Shown here: positions 1 through 11,700 of the stretch, in pieces
Position numbering within the stretch: the first letter of the stretch is position 1
Layout of the letters: the number at the start of each line of letters is the position of its first letter
Assembly: GCF_024679245.1 (NCBI RefSeq)
Contig: NC_090177.1
Span: 192,501-256,500, forward strand
Source: Pseudorasbora parva
Lineage: Eukaryota > Chordata > Actinopteri > Cypriniformes > Gobionidae
Direction of reading: 5' to 3'
DNA length: 64,000 nucleotides
The notes under the pieces: model-generated
The model's input: only the letters and a program-made list of their open reading frames with translations
Databases searched by the model: none
Told to the model about the DNA's origin: nothing
Translations under genes and position numbers: made by a program

Positions 1-1216
1 GTGGTAACAGTGTGTGTTGGTGTGTTGCCGTGGTAATAGTGTATGTGTGGCTGAGTGATACAGTGGTAACAGTGTGTGTTGGTGTGTTGCCGTGGTAATA
101 GTGTATGTGTGGCTGTGAGTGATACAGTGGTAACAGTGTGTTGGTGTGTTGCCGTGGTAATAGTGTATGTGTGGCTGAGTGATACAGTGGTAACAGTGTG
201 TGTTGGTGTGTTGCCGTGGTAATAGTGTATGTGTGGCTGTGAGTGATACAGTGGTAACAGTGTGTTGGTGTGTTGCCGTGGTAATAGTGTATGTGTGGCT
301 GTGAGTGATACAGTGGTAACAGTGTGTTAGTGTGTTGCTGTGGTAATAGTGTATGTGTGGCTGAGTGATACAGTGTTAACAGTGTGTGTGTTGGTGTGTT
401 GCTGTGGTAATAGTGTATGTGTGGCTGAGTGATACAGTGGTAACAGTGTGTGTTGGTGTGTTGCCGTGGTAATAGTGTATGTGTGGCTGAGTGATACAGT
501 GGTAACAGTGTGTGTTGGTGTGTTGCCGTGGTAATAGTGTATGTGTGGCTGTGAGTGATACAGTGGTAACAGTGTGTTGGTGTGTTGCCGTGGTAATAGT
601 GTATGTGTGGCTGAGTGATACAGTGGTAACAGTGTGTGTTGCTGTGGTAATAGTGTATGTGTGGCTGTGAGTGATACAGTGGTAACAGTGTGTGTTGGTG
701 TGTTGCTGTGGTAATAGTGTATGTGTGGCTGTGAGTGATACAGTGGTAACAGTGTGTGTTGGTGTGTTACCGTGGTAATAGTGTATGTGTGGCTGTGAGT
801 GATGCAGTGGTAACAGTGTGTGTTGGTGTGTTGCCGTGGTAATAGTGTATGTGTGGCTGTGAGTGATACAGTGGTAACAGTGTGTTGGTGTGTTGCCGTG
901 GTAATAGTGTATGCGTGGCTGTGAGTGATGCAGTGGTAACAGTGTGTGTTGGTGTGTTGCTGTGGTAATAGTGTATGTGTGGCTGTGAGTGATACAGTGG
1001 TAACAGTGTGTGTTGGTGTGTTGCCGTGGTAATAGTGTATGCGTGGCTGTGAGTGATGCAGTGGTAACAGTGTGTGTTGGTGTGTTGCCGTGGTAATAGT
1101 GTATGTGTGGCTGTGAGTGATACAGTGGTAACAGTCTGTGTTGGTGTGTTGCCGTGGTAATAGTGTATGTGTGGCTGTGAGTGATACAGTGGTAACAGTG
1201 TGTGTTGGCGTGTTAC
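1..1216. repeat. 60-64 bp GT-rich minisatellite in ctc1 intron 9
   Basis: About 20 tandem units built from blocks such as GTGGTAACAGTGTGTGTTGG, TGTGTTGCCGTGGTAATAG and GTGTGGCTGTGAGTGATAC run from the window edge to exon 9. Units differ by small TG-length changes and C/T substitutions. The array directly abuts, and includes, the 5' splice site of ctc1 exon 9. Confidence 0.97.
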
Positions 1217-1367
1217 CGTGGTAACAGGGCACTGGTGCGGTTCCTGTATCATCTCTCGGTAAATGTCCCTCTTTTTCTGTCTCTTCTGTTCAGCGCCACA
1301 CACAAAGTCCAAAAGCCGCCCGGCAACCACACACACTCGCTCTGGTCTCACCCAGCGTGGACACAAC
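1217..1367 (-). CDS. ctc1: ctc1 exon 9 (residues 490-540), last exon in the window
   Basis: The acceptor is GTGTTTGTGTCAG|GTTGTG and the donor ACCACG|GTAACA. Read in the phase left by exon 8 it gives RLCPRWVRPERVCVVAG, then KKRDIYREMIQEPHQCPVTT. This matches human KLCPHVLRHHQ and NEILEEPHHCPLQ. The donor sits inside the first unit of the minisatellite that fills intron 9, so the exact 3' boundary is the least certain in the gene. Confidence 0.8.
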
Positions 1368-1616
1368 CTGACACAAACACACACAGACCATACGCTACAG
1401 TATTTGAAGTAGAGCTGCACAAAAATCAAATGAAGATTTTAATCAGTGGCGTGTGTGTGTGAGAGAGTGTGTGTGCATGTGTGTGTGTATATGCGTGTGT
1501 GCTTGTGTGAGAGTCTGTTTGTTTGCATGTGTGAGAGAGTAGGAGTGTGTGCGTATGAGAGTGTGTGTGCGTGAGACTGTGTGTGTGTGTGTGCGTGAGA
1601 CTGTGTGTGTGTCTTT

Positions 1617-1651
<35 letters not shown>

Positions 1652-1708
1652 GAGAGAGTGTGCGTGTGTGTGAGTGTGTGTTGTGTGTGTGTGTGTGTGA
1701 GAGAGAGA

Positions 1709-1747
<39 letters not shown>

Positions 1748-4700
1748 ATAGAGTGTGCATGTGTGTGAGAGTGTGTGTGTGTGTGTTTGAGTGTGTGTCA
1801 CCTCTCAGTCACGGCGTTCTGGCAGTAGCAGAGCCACAGATACTGTGATACGCCCAGGTTCTTCTCCAGCAGGAGGCGCTGCAGTGCGCTGTGTGTGTGA
1901 GTGTGTGAGAGTGTGTGTGAGCCGGACTCCTGCAGCGGAGAGCTAAAGCTGAAGGCTGTGATCTGCACACTGGACCGCAGACACACACACAGGACGACCC
2001 GCGGAGAGAATCGACACGCCTGGTACAGGAAGTGCACATTATGGAGCTGCAGGAAAACACACACAATATAGCCTGAGTTGTGTGTGTGACATATGAGGAC
2101 ACAAATGTGTATAATGCCATGGGTATGACACAGGTATTACAGGAGAGGGTGAAATATGAGGACATTACCCATGGCCCCACTTTACAAAAGGCTTATAAAT
2201 CACACAGGAGGAGTTTTTATGAGAAAGTAAAAATGCAGAATGTTTCCTGTGATGGGCAGGTTTAGGGGCAGTGTGTGTGTGTGTGATCACACTCCTCATC
2301 CTCCTCATCAGTAGCCGGTGTAATCCACATCTGGAGCCCACTGTTGTTCTTTGCTCGGGTTTGAAGGAGAAGGAAAAGTTTAAATGACTATAAACAGACG
2401 CGATAGCTCGAGCGAGGGATGGCATCCATCTTAGTAATGAACTAAATCTGCTTCAGCGTCGCTGCGCTGTTGTCAGGGTGTAAAGCAAACGTGTCTGATT
2501 GGTGCCGCGATTTCGACGGATTACATTTACATTTACATTTAATCATTTAGCAGACGCTTTTATCCAAAGCGACTTACAAAAAAGGGGAGAGTAATAGAAG
2601 CAACGGAACAGACAAGGCCAACAACCTGTAAGAGCTGTAAGAAATCTCAGTTAATTAGCACAATACACAACAATTTTTTTTTTTTTTTTTTTTTTTAAAG
2701 ACAGACATCTACAACAAAAACTCACGTCCGCAAAGTGCCGAACACTGGATTTTGATAGCTATGATAACAACCCATTAGGACTAAGGCTGTTGCCCCAGCT
2801 GTTGTCGTTAATGCAGATTCAGTGGCCCAATGGGTTGGTTTTGTATTCTAGCTAAACGCGCAGCAATAGCCATCTACAACAAAAACTCACGTACGCAATA
2901 TACAGAACACTGGATTCTGATAGTTATGATAACTATGTAACACACCCGCCTGAAGGCACAAATCCGGATGAGAGACGTAGATATGATCCAGGTCGTTGCT
3001 GTGGTGATCAGTAAGTGCTATTCTGTATTGGTCAAGTGCAATTGGAAAAGATGTGTCTTAAGATGTTTTTTAAGAATGGCTACAGACTCGGCAGCACGAA
3101 TTGAGATCGGCAGGTCATTCCACCAGGTAGGAACGGTCCAGGAAAATGTCCGTGAGAGCGATTTCATGCCTCTTTGGGATGGAACCACGAGGCGCCGCTC
3201 GTTCGCAGAACGCAAGCTTCTGGAGGGTGTGTAAGTCTGAGCAAGTGAATTTAGGTATATTGGTGCAGAGCCAGAGGTTGTTTTGTAGGCGATAACTAGT
3301 GCCTTGAATTTGATGCGAGCAGCCATTGGCAACCAGTGCAGTTTGATGAAGAGAGGCGTAACATGCACTCTCTTCGGCTCATTAAAGACCACTCTCGCCG
3401 CTGCATTCTGGATCAGCTGCAAGGGTTTGATAGTGCATGCTGGAAGCCCAGCCAGAAGAGCATTACAATAGTCCAGTCTGGAGAGAACAAGAGCTTGAAC
3501 CAGGAGTTGTGCAGCCTGTTCTGATAGGAAGGGTCTAATCTTTCTAATGTTGTATAAAGCAAATCTGCAGGACCGGGCTGTTGCAGTAATGTGGTCAGTG
3601 AAGTTTAACTGGTCATCAATCACAACTCCAAGGTTCCTGGCTGTCCTTGATGGAGATATGGTCGATGAACCAAGCTGAATGGAGAAATTTTGATGAAGTG
3701 CTGGGTTGGTTGAGAAAACAAGTAATTCTGTCTTTGCAAGATTGAGTTTAAGATGATGCTCTTTCATCCAGTCAGAAATGTCTGTCAGACAGGCAGCGAT
3801 GCGAACACTGACTGTAGGATCATCTGGTTGAAATGAGAAGTAGAGTTGAGTGTCATCAGCATAGCAGTGATAGGAGAAGCCGTGTTTCTGAATGACAGAA
3901 CCTAATGATGACATGTAGATGGAGAAGAGAAGTGGTCCAAGGACTGAGCCCTGTGGAACCCCAGTAGCTAGATGATGTGACTTAGACACTTCACCTCTCC
4001 ATGACACCCTGTAGGACCTACCAGAGAGGTAAGACCTGAACCACTGGAGAGCAGTTCCTGAGATCCCCGTCCTCTTAAGTGTTGACAGGAGGATCTGGTG
4101 GTTAACTGTGTCAAAAGCAGCAGACAGATCCAGCAGAATGAGCACTGAGGATTTGGAAGCTGCTTTTGCCAGTCTCAGTGCCTCAGTTACCGAGAGCAAG
4201 GCAGTCTCAGTCGAATGGCCGCTTTTGAAGCCGGATTGGTTGTTGTCTAGGAGGTTGTCCCGTTCAAGAAACATAGAGAGTTGATTGAACACAACTCGCT
4301 CAAGGGTCTTTGCAATGAAAGGCGGAAGGGATACCGGTCGGTAGTTTTCTAAAAGTGCTGGATTCAGAGAGGGTTTCTTAAGCAGTGGGGTTACCCGAGC
4401 CTGCTTAAATGCTGTGGGAAAGGTTCCTGTGTGAAGAGAAGTGTTGACAATGTGAGTGAGTGCAGGAGTGATTGAAGAAGAAATAGCCTGAAGGAGGTGA
4501 GTGGGAATAGGATCAAGTGGACAGGTAGTAGGGTGATTGGAAAGGATGAGTTTAGAAATATCTGCCTCGGAGAGCGGAGAGAAGGATGGAAGTGTGTTTG
4601 TGTTAGTTTTTGAGATGTGCGGGTCAGTTAGTGATGAGGAGAACTGTTTGCTGATGAGGGATGTTTTGTTGGTGAAAAATGATGCAAAGTCATCAGCTGT

Positions 4701-5705
4701 AAGAGTTGATGAAGGAGGAGGAGGAGGAGGACAAAGGAGAGAGGAGAATGTTTTAAAGAGTTTGCGAGAGTCAGAGCAATTGTTGATTTAGTTGTGGTAG
4801 TATGTTGTTTTAGCAGTGGAGACATTTGTAGAGAAAGAAGAGAGAAGAGACTGATAAAAGGCAAGGTCAGTATTGTTTTTAGATTTCTGCCATTTCCTCT
4901 CTGCCGCCCTGAGTCCAGAGCGATGTTCACGGAGAACATCAGACAGCCAGGGGGCAGATGGGGTGGGGCGGGCTGGTCTGGATGAGAGGGGGCAAAAACT
5001 GTCTAAGGAGGATGTTAGAGTGGAGCAAAGTGTGTCGGTAGCACTGTTAGTGTCCAGTGCTGAGAACTGAGCAGGTGGAGGGAGAGAAGAGGAAACCATA
5101 GTGGATAGGCGAGAGGGAGAGAGTGAGCGTAGATTACGCCGAAAGGTAATCTGTGTAGGAGTACGTGTTGTATCAGGAGTCAGTATGAGGTTAAGAGTGA
5201 TGAGAAAGTGGTCTGAGGTGTGTAATGGAGTAACTAAAGTGTTGTCCGTGGAGCAGTTGCGTGTGTAGACTAGGGATGGCTCGATACCACAATTTTGGCT
5301 TCGGTATGGTACCACAATCTAATACCGAAGTACCGATATCAAATCGATACCACAAGGTCTGATATTAGCGCGGGTATATTGCGCAAGAATGAGTACAATT
5401 ATACAAGTTTTGAGTTTATAAAGTGGGAAATTACCACAAATGTTTATTAGTAAATTAATCAGCAAAGCTTATCACATCAAATCAGTCATTTGAAAACTTT
5501 CTTGTGAGAAATAATTTCAGCAAAAATCTCTCAAAATTAGCAAATTGCTTCTGGTTTCAAAAGACATCGCACTACACTAAAGGAATCTGCATAATCCGAT
5601 TCAACATTTCACGCTCGTCTCGGGACGGAGAACGGAAATCATTTGAACACGCAAGAGATTTTATAGCATTTCGTAATAACAGTTACAGGAGATATGAGCT
5701 CATAC

Positions 5706-5748
<43 letters not shown>

Positions 5749-8700
5749 ACACACACACATACACACACACGCCTGTCACTTAGTCACGCTCGCACATTAC
5801 ACATTAAGTTTCCTTAAGCTGTCAAATACACAGAATTATGTACAAATGTCCGTCTTTAGTGAGTATTCACATAAACACAGGCGGTTGTGTCTAACGGGAA
5901 TATAAATAGTGTAATAGTACGCGTGCAAATATAATGAGATCTAAATGTCATTGGTTGAAACGAACGCTGGAGATTGTGATATTCGATCTTATGTTAGGCT
6001 ATGTGTGTGCGTTGATCAGTGTTAAAAGAAAATAAATGTCTTAATGAGATGGTTTGAATGGTTCACTGACCTGTCGATCTCTTCAGAAGTCTTAAAGTCA
6101 GGATAGTGACAGATGCTTCTTGGTTAGGTTTGATGGTTCTTCATCAGTTTTATAAGCAAAGTCATTACTAATGTCACTTCTACTCCTCTCTTTATTAATT
6201 CGTTTTGGGCATCTTGAGTGAGATTCGACTGCTTTATCCATTTTGTTCGTCTATGTTGTTGTCACATTTGCCGGTTGTTTCGGGTCAGTTTGGGTAGCGC
6301 GCTGCCATCTAGCGGTGAACTTCGGAATAGCAGCATATACCGAAATGTGCCAAATCATGATATCGTACCGTTTTAAATAAAATATATACCGGTATTTTTC
6401 CAGTACCGGTATACCGCACATCCCTAGTGTAGACCAGGTCTAATTGGTTACCTGATCTGTGAGTAGCCGTAGTAGATACTAACTTAAGGTCAAATGAAGT
6501 CAGTAGAGTGCTGAAGTCTGTGGCTGGGTGCTTATCCAGATGGATGTTGAAGTCGCCAAGCAGAATCAGTGGAGTGCCATCCTCAGGGAAGCTAGAAAGT
6601 AACACATCCAACTCCTCCACAAAGTTACCGAGGTGACCTGGAGGACGATAGACCACTACCACATGGATTTTAACAGGGTGAGTAATAGTGATTGAGTGCG
6701 ATTCAGATGAATTGGACGGTAGAGACGGTAATGGATCAAATTTCCAATCATTTGAGATAAGCAAACCAGTACCCCCACCCCTCCCAATAGGCCGAGGAGT
6801 GTGTGAAAAAGTATAATTGGTTGAGAGTGCTGCAGGAGTGGCAGTGTCCTCTGGTTTGATCCAGGTCTCAGTTAGGGCCATGAGGCTAAGCTGAGAATGA
6901 GTCCCAATAGATGAAATAAAGTCTGCTTTGTTTACAGCCGACTGGCAATTCCAGAGACCAATTGGAATAGAGAGTAAAGTAGCAGAGGACGTTAGGATAT
7001 AGCGCAAATTATTAGGATTGCGGCGTCTCGTGCGTACAGAGCGTGAATTACGAGTGCTAGTAGTTATAGTTTAGATTTGAAAGCACATGGTGAATACAGA
7101 TCAGAGAAAAGGCCAGATAGGAATTAGAGCCGAACACAAATAATGAAAAGGAAGAGGATACTCAAGTGCCTTGCCGGGGTCCTTGCTCGGGAGGAGTTGC
7201 ACAGGGAAGAGTTGAGGTCTTTACACTCGTCGGTCTTCACACAAGGAGGGCTTCACACTGCCGCTTCCGCTGCCGCGGACTATCACGCTATTTACACTCA
7301 CTTGAGTATCGTTATTGAAAGCAGCTGGGAACGCCCCCAACAAACTCGCTCCCAACGAGGCAATGACCAAACAAATGCTAACTCAACAAATGCTAACTCC
7401 CACACACACCGAGAGAATATACCAAAACTAATAATACACACCTCTGCACTACACAGACACACTTATCCAACAACAAATGAACAAACAATCAAATGAGAAA
7501 AGTTACAAACACTTACAGAGTAGTTGTCTATCAGTCAATTGAATTGCTCCTCTCTAGATTAATGGCAGAAATGTTGAATGTGCTTATGTGTGATGTCATC
7601 ACCCTCACCTGAATCTCCGCCCCCGGCCTCAAGCCGCCGCCCCATTGCTGAGCCGGCTGATAGGCCAGGCAAAGCCCCACCTGCCTGTCCATCTCATAAA
7701 GCCCCGCCTCCGCGTTCAACACCTTCGTGACCGTGCCCTGCCAATCAGACACAGGGTCAAAGGTCACACATGATCCATTAAAGTGAGTTTTACTGTTTGC
7801 AAGTGTGAGTAAAGGTCAAGTATTTTCATTCATTAATTGTTCAAAAAGAATAAAGCCCCTTCTCCTGTAAAGCACACTGTGCTCTGATTGGCCGGCTGGA
7901 GCGGTGTGTTGTGATTGGTGTTTGGGAAATGCTCCGCCCCTTACCATAAGCAGCAGTTTTAACAAACGACTAATTAATTTAACCAGGCCCGCCCCTTTAT
8001 TCTGTGCATAAATTATTATAATGAAAGTGAATGACTCAACGACTCACACATAAAGACTTGCTTCATTACTGGATGAATCAGTGTTTTTAAACAAATCTCG
8101 AGTGAATGATTCAATGACTCACTCATCAAGGCTTCACTTGCTTCATTACTGGATGAATCAGTGTTTTTAAACAAATCTCGAGTGAATGATTCAATGACTC
8201 ACTCATCAAGGCTTCACTTGCTTCATTACTGGATGAATCAGTGTTTTTAAACGAATCTCGAGTGAATGATTCAATGACTCACTCATAAAGGCTTCACTTG
8301 CTTCAGTACCGGATGAATCAGTGTTTTTAAACAAATCTCGAGTGAATGATTCAATGACTCACTCATAAAGACTTCACTTGCTTCAGTACCGGATGAATCA
8401 GTGTTTTTAAACAAATCTCGAGTGAATGATTCAATGACTCACTCATAAAGACTTCACTTGCTTCATTACTGGATGAATCAGTGTTCCCATTCAGTCGGTT
8501 CACTCGGTACAACACATGACTATGGGATATCGCGCTCTAGCGCCATCTGCTGAAGACACCTTTATTCACGCCTGAAAGGCCAATGACGCATGACGACGTG
8601 GGCGGGGTCACCTGCCCACAGCATATAAATGCGGTCGTATGCGTCATCCCCTTTGTTCTTCAGCTCTTCACCGTGCTGCTAGAACACCATCACGCCACAT

Positions 8701-11700
8701 TTTCGCAAGGGAAGCCCACAGTGGTGATTCTTGTCGAAATGAAGGTCTAAGAGAAAGCTTCTTAGCAACAAGTTTAGCTATGCTAACTAAGGCTAATAAG
8801 TTTTTCTCAAAACAAAACGTTCAAACATAAGCCACATTCACACGATAACCCTCAGTGGTGATTCTTGTTGAAGGAAAGGCATACAAGTGTTTAGCTTGAG
8901 TTTAGTACAACTAACAAATGGCTAATACTCCTTTTCAGAAGAAATATCTGGATACCCGCCCCTGTACTATGAAGCATGTGGGTGTTTAGGGTATACTCGG
9001 GTATACATCACACTGTCTAGTGTGTTTGGAATTGTCCGCGCTGGGCGGATAGGCTAGAGCTCGCCAACCGCAGTGCATGCAGCGCTCTACCGGCAGCTCT
9101 ATCGTTCCGCTTAGCGGGGCAGTGGCCAAACAAGGCCCGCTCCTGTCTTCAGGTGGTGATCACCGGTTTCGGGTCTCGCTGGATGCGGGCGAGAAATGCT
9201 CTGACGCTATAAATATTCAAGCAGGGCAGATCGCGGTCCCCCCAAAGTGGGTGGAAGCGAAGTGATGGTCCTTGCATGGCCTGTATTAGAGCGGCAACAA
9301 GGTTTGTCGGCAGTAACCTGCCATGATAAAGAGAAGCTTGTTTGACTCCAGTAAAATCAGCGGTGCAAACTCGCCTGCCGATCTTTTGTAGAAGTAACCC
9401 TGCAAAATAGCGGGTTCAGTTTTAAGCATGTTGTGTATAACAAAACCTCATGTGTTGATTTGTCAAAACAATCAGAATGCACTGAAGCAGCTAACCTCAT
9501 ATTCTGTACTAACAGAGGAGGAAAATGCAAGGTCATGCATTTTGCAGCGGGGTTCCACAGGTGATGCCTGGGAATCCTCGCTGCCCGCCTCGAAGTCAAA
9601 ACGGTGGCGTGCGTGCGCACTAACAACACCGTGGCTTCTTCGCACGATTCCAGTGGGGCTGCGGGTTCTCTCGCGCCCCCTCTGTTTCGGCGGAGTAATC
9701 GCAACTTCGTTGGTCGAGAGGGTTTTTCCCCACTATTGAGGGGAAATCCGTGCTTTCCTCAGCAAAATGGCTATTTCAGTTTTTGCCACAAGGAAAGATG
9801 GAGGAAGAGGTATTTCAACATTAATTCATCCTCCTAAAAAAAAAAAAAAAAAACCTCTGCAGCAGTTGAGTACACAACTTAGAGTGGTTATTGTGTCAAG
9901 CTCAAAAGTGCTTGCAGTATGTCACTCGCCGTTCGACCTGTACCTCGCATACAGAAGCGGCGTTGGCTCCACTGTGTCATCAGGGCATGAGTGTTCGCCT
10001 ATTTTGGACGACCTGTTCCTGGCCGCAGACAGCAGGGAACAAGCATTGTTACAAACACAGGAGCTTGTTTTCCATCTACGATCTCTGGGTTTTTTAATAA
10101 ATGTCAAAAAAAAAAAATTAAAAAAATAAAGAGCCCTTGGTTCCGTGTCAACGGAGTTCATATCTCGGGTGAGAGATGGATTAAGTACAGAAGACAGCTA
10201 GGCTGTCAGTACGAAGAGTCGAAAATGTTCACAGCTGCCTGAATCGGTTTCAGTGGGGCATGCAAGTGTGTTTTCGTACAAGGTTGAGACTGCTGGGGCT
10301 CATGGCCTTGATGATAGCAGTCATCCGGCTTTGTCTCCTCTTTATCCATGCGTTCCAGAGATGGGCGCCGAGCACTGGTCTGAATGCCGCATGGCATTAG
10401 AACAGACCGACAATAATCCCGTTGTGCGTTCGAGCTCTGATCCCCTGGGCATCCCCGGGTCTGTTGGCAGATGGGGTTCCTCTAGGGAGAGCTATATCAC
10501 ATATAGTGGTGATGACGGATGCATCACTACAGGGATGGGGAGCTCTGTGCCAGGGCAACTCCGTAAGGAGAGTGGCCGGCAGCCGGAAAGAGTGTCACAC
10601 AAATGAGGTTGCAGGTGGTTCTTCTGGCACTAAAACACTTTGCTCAGCACTTAAAAGGCAGACATGTGTTTGTCGGAATGGACAACACGACAGTAATGTC
10701 GTAAAAAAAAAAAAAAAAAGACAGGGAGGTACTCGCTCTCTTCCTCTGTTGCAACTGACACGGACTCTCCTGATATGGGCGCACAGTTGGCACTCGAGGG
10801 AGCCGGCTGCGAGCATTGTGAGGCTCTGCCTCTCCGCATGCTGCGATCCCGCCGGGCGATCTTTGAGGAGGGCAAACCGGCTCGCGTTCCCCGCAGCACG
10901 GGCTCCGCTGCTGCTGAGGCACAGCGGCAGCTCAGATCGCGGGGTTCGTATATGGATCTGATGGAGGGGTGCGAGACGGGCCAGCCCTTTCTCAGCCTTC
11001 ACCTGTCAGATCCAGTGCCGCTTCTCTGGGTTTGGGAGCCCGCACTGCGGTTTCTCCCGCCCGGGGAGCGGCCGCGATGCTGCAGCTGTCTTCCTCCGAG
11101 GAGGTGGATGTCTGCAGCGTCAAGGCAGGGGTTGAGGACTCGCCCCAGCGAGCATTTAACGGTCCCGTGCCGTATGAATATTGGAACGGACCTAATGTCC
11201 AGAGGGGGACCACGAGTCAGAGAGTGGCGCCTGCACCCTCGAATAGTGGCACAGATCTGGGCTCGGTTCAGCAGCGCCGAGGTAGATTTTTGTTTGCGTC
11301 CACGAATAACACGCGTTGCGAGCTGTTATTCTCAATAGACAGGAGCACCCCCTGGGGGTGGATGCCCTGTCGCATGGCCCAAGACTATACTGTACATGTT
11401 TCTCTCGGGCAGCAGGGGCTCAGTGGTTCATGTAGGTTGTCTACAAACCGGAAGGTTGGCAGTTTAATCCTTGGGTCCACCTGACCAAGTGTCGAGGTGT
11501 CCATGAGCAAAACACCTAATCCCAGCTGCTCCCGACGGGCTGGATGGCACCTTACATGGCTGACATCACCGTTGGTGTATGAATGGTTGAATGTGAGGCA
11601 ACATGTAAAGTGCTTTGGATGGCCATAGGGTCTGTTGAAAGTGCTAAATGCAGTCCATTTACCATACACAGTCTCTCCAAGCTTGGAGCTGATTAAGCTC

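Larger units (their letters stand above)
2521..7500 (-). mobile_element. L2-type LINE retrotransposon, 3' end at left, split by a hAT insertion
   Basis: The left end carries (ACATTT)n followed by TTTAGCAGACGCTTTTATCC, the conserved 3' tail seen on many fish L2 elements. An endonuclease and a reverse transcriptase reading frame follow on the minus strand. The 5' limit near 7.5 kb is approximate. A segment at about 2673-2962 contains two copies of CATCTACAACAAAAACTCAC and does not look like L2, so it is probably a further unresolved insertion. The whole element lies in ctc1 intron 7. Confidence 0.85.

Noticed and set aside
327..1232. A 301-codon minus-strand frame rich in His, Thr and Tyr
   Set aside because: It is translation of the GT-rich minisatellite in ctc1 intron 9.
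8639..8830. Short frame starting in the DIRS terminal repeat as a possible gene
   Set aside because: It starts inside the inverted terminal repeat of the retrotransposon and matches nothing recognisable.
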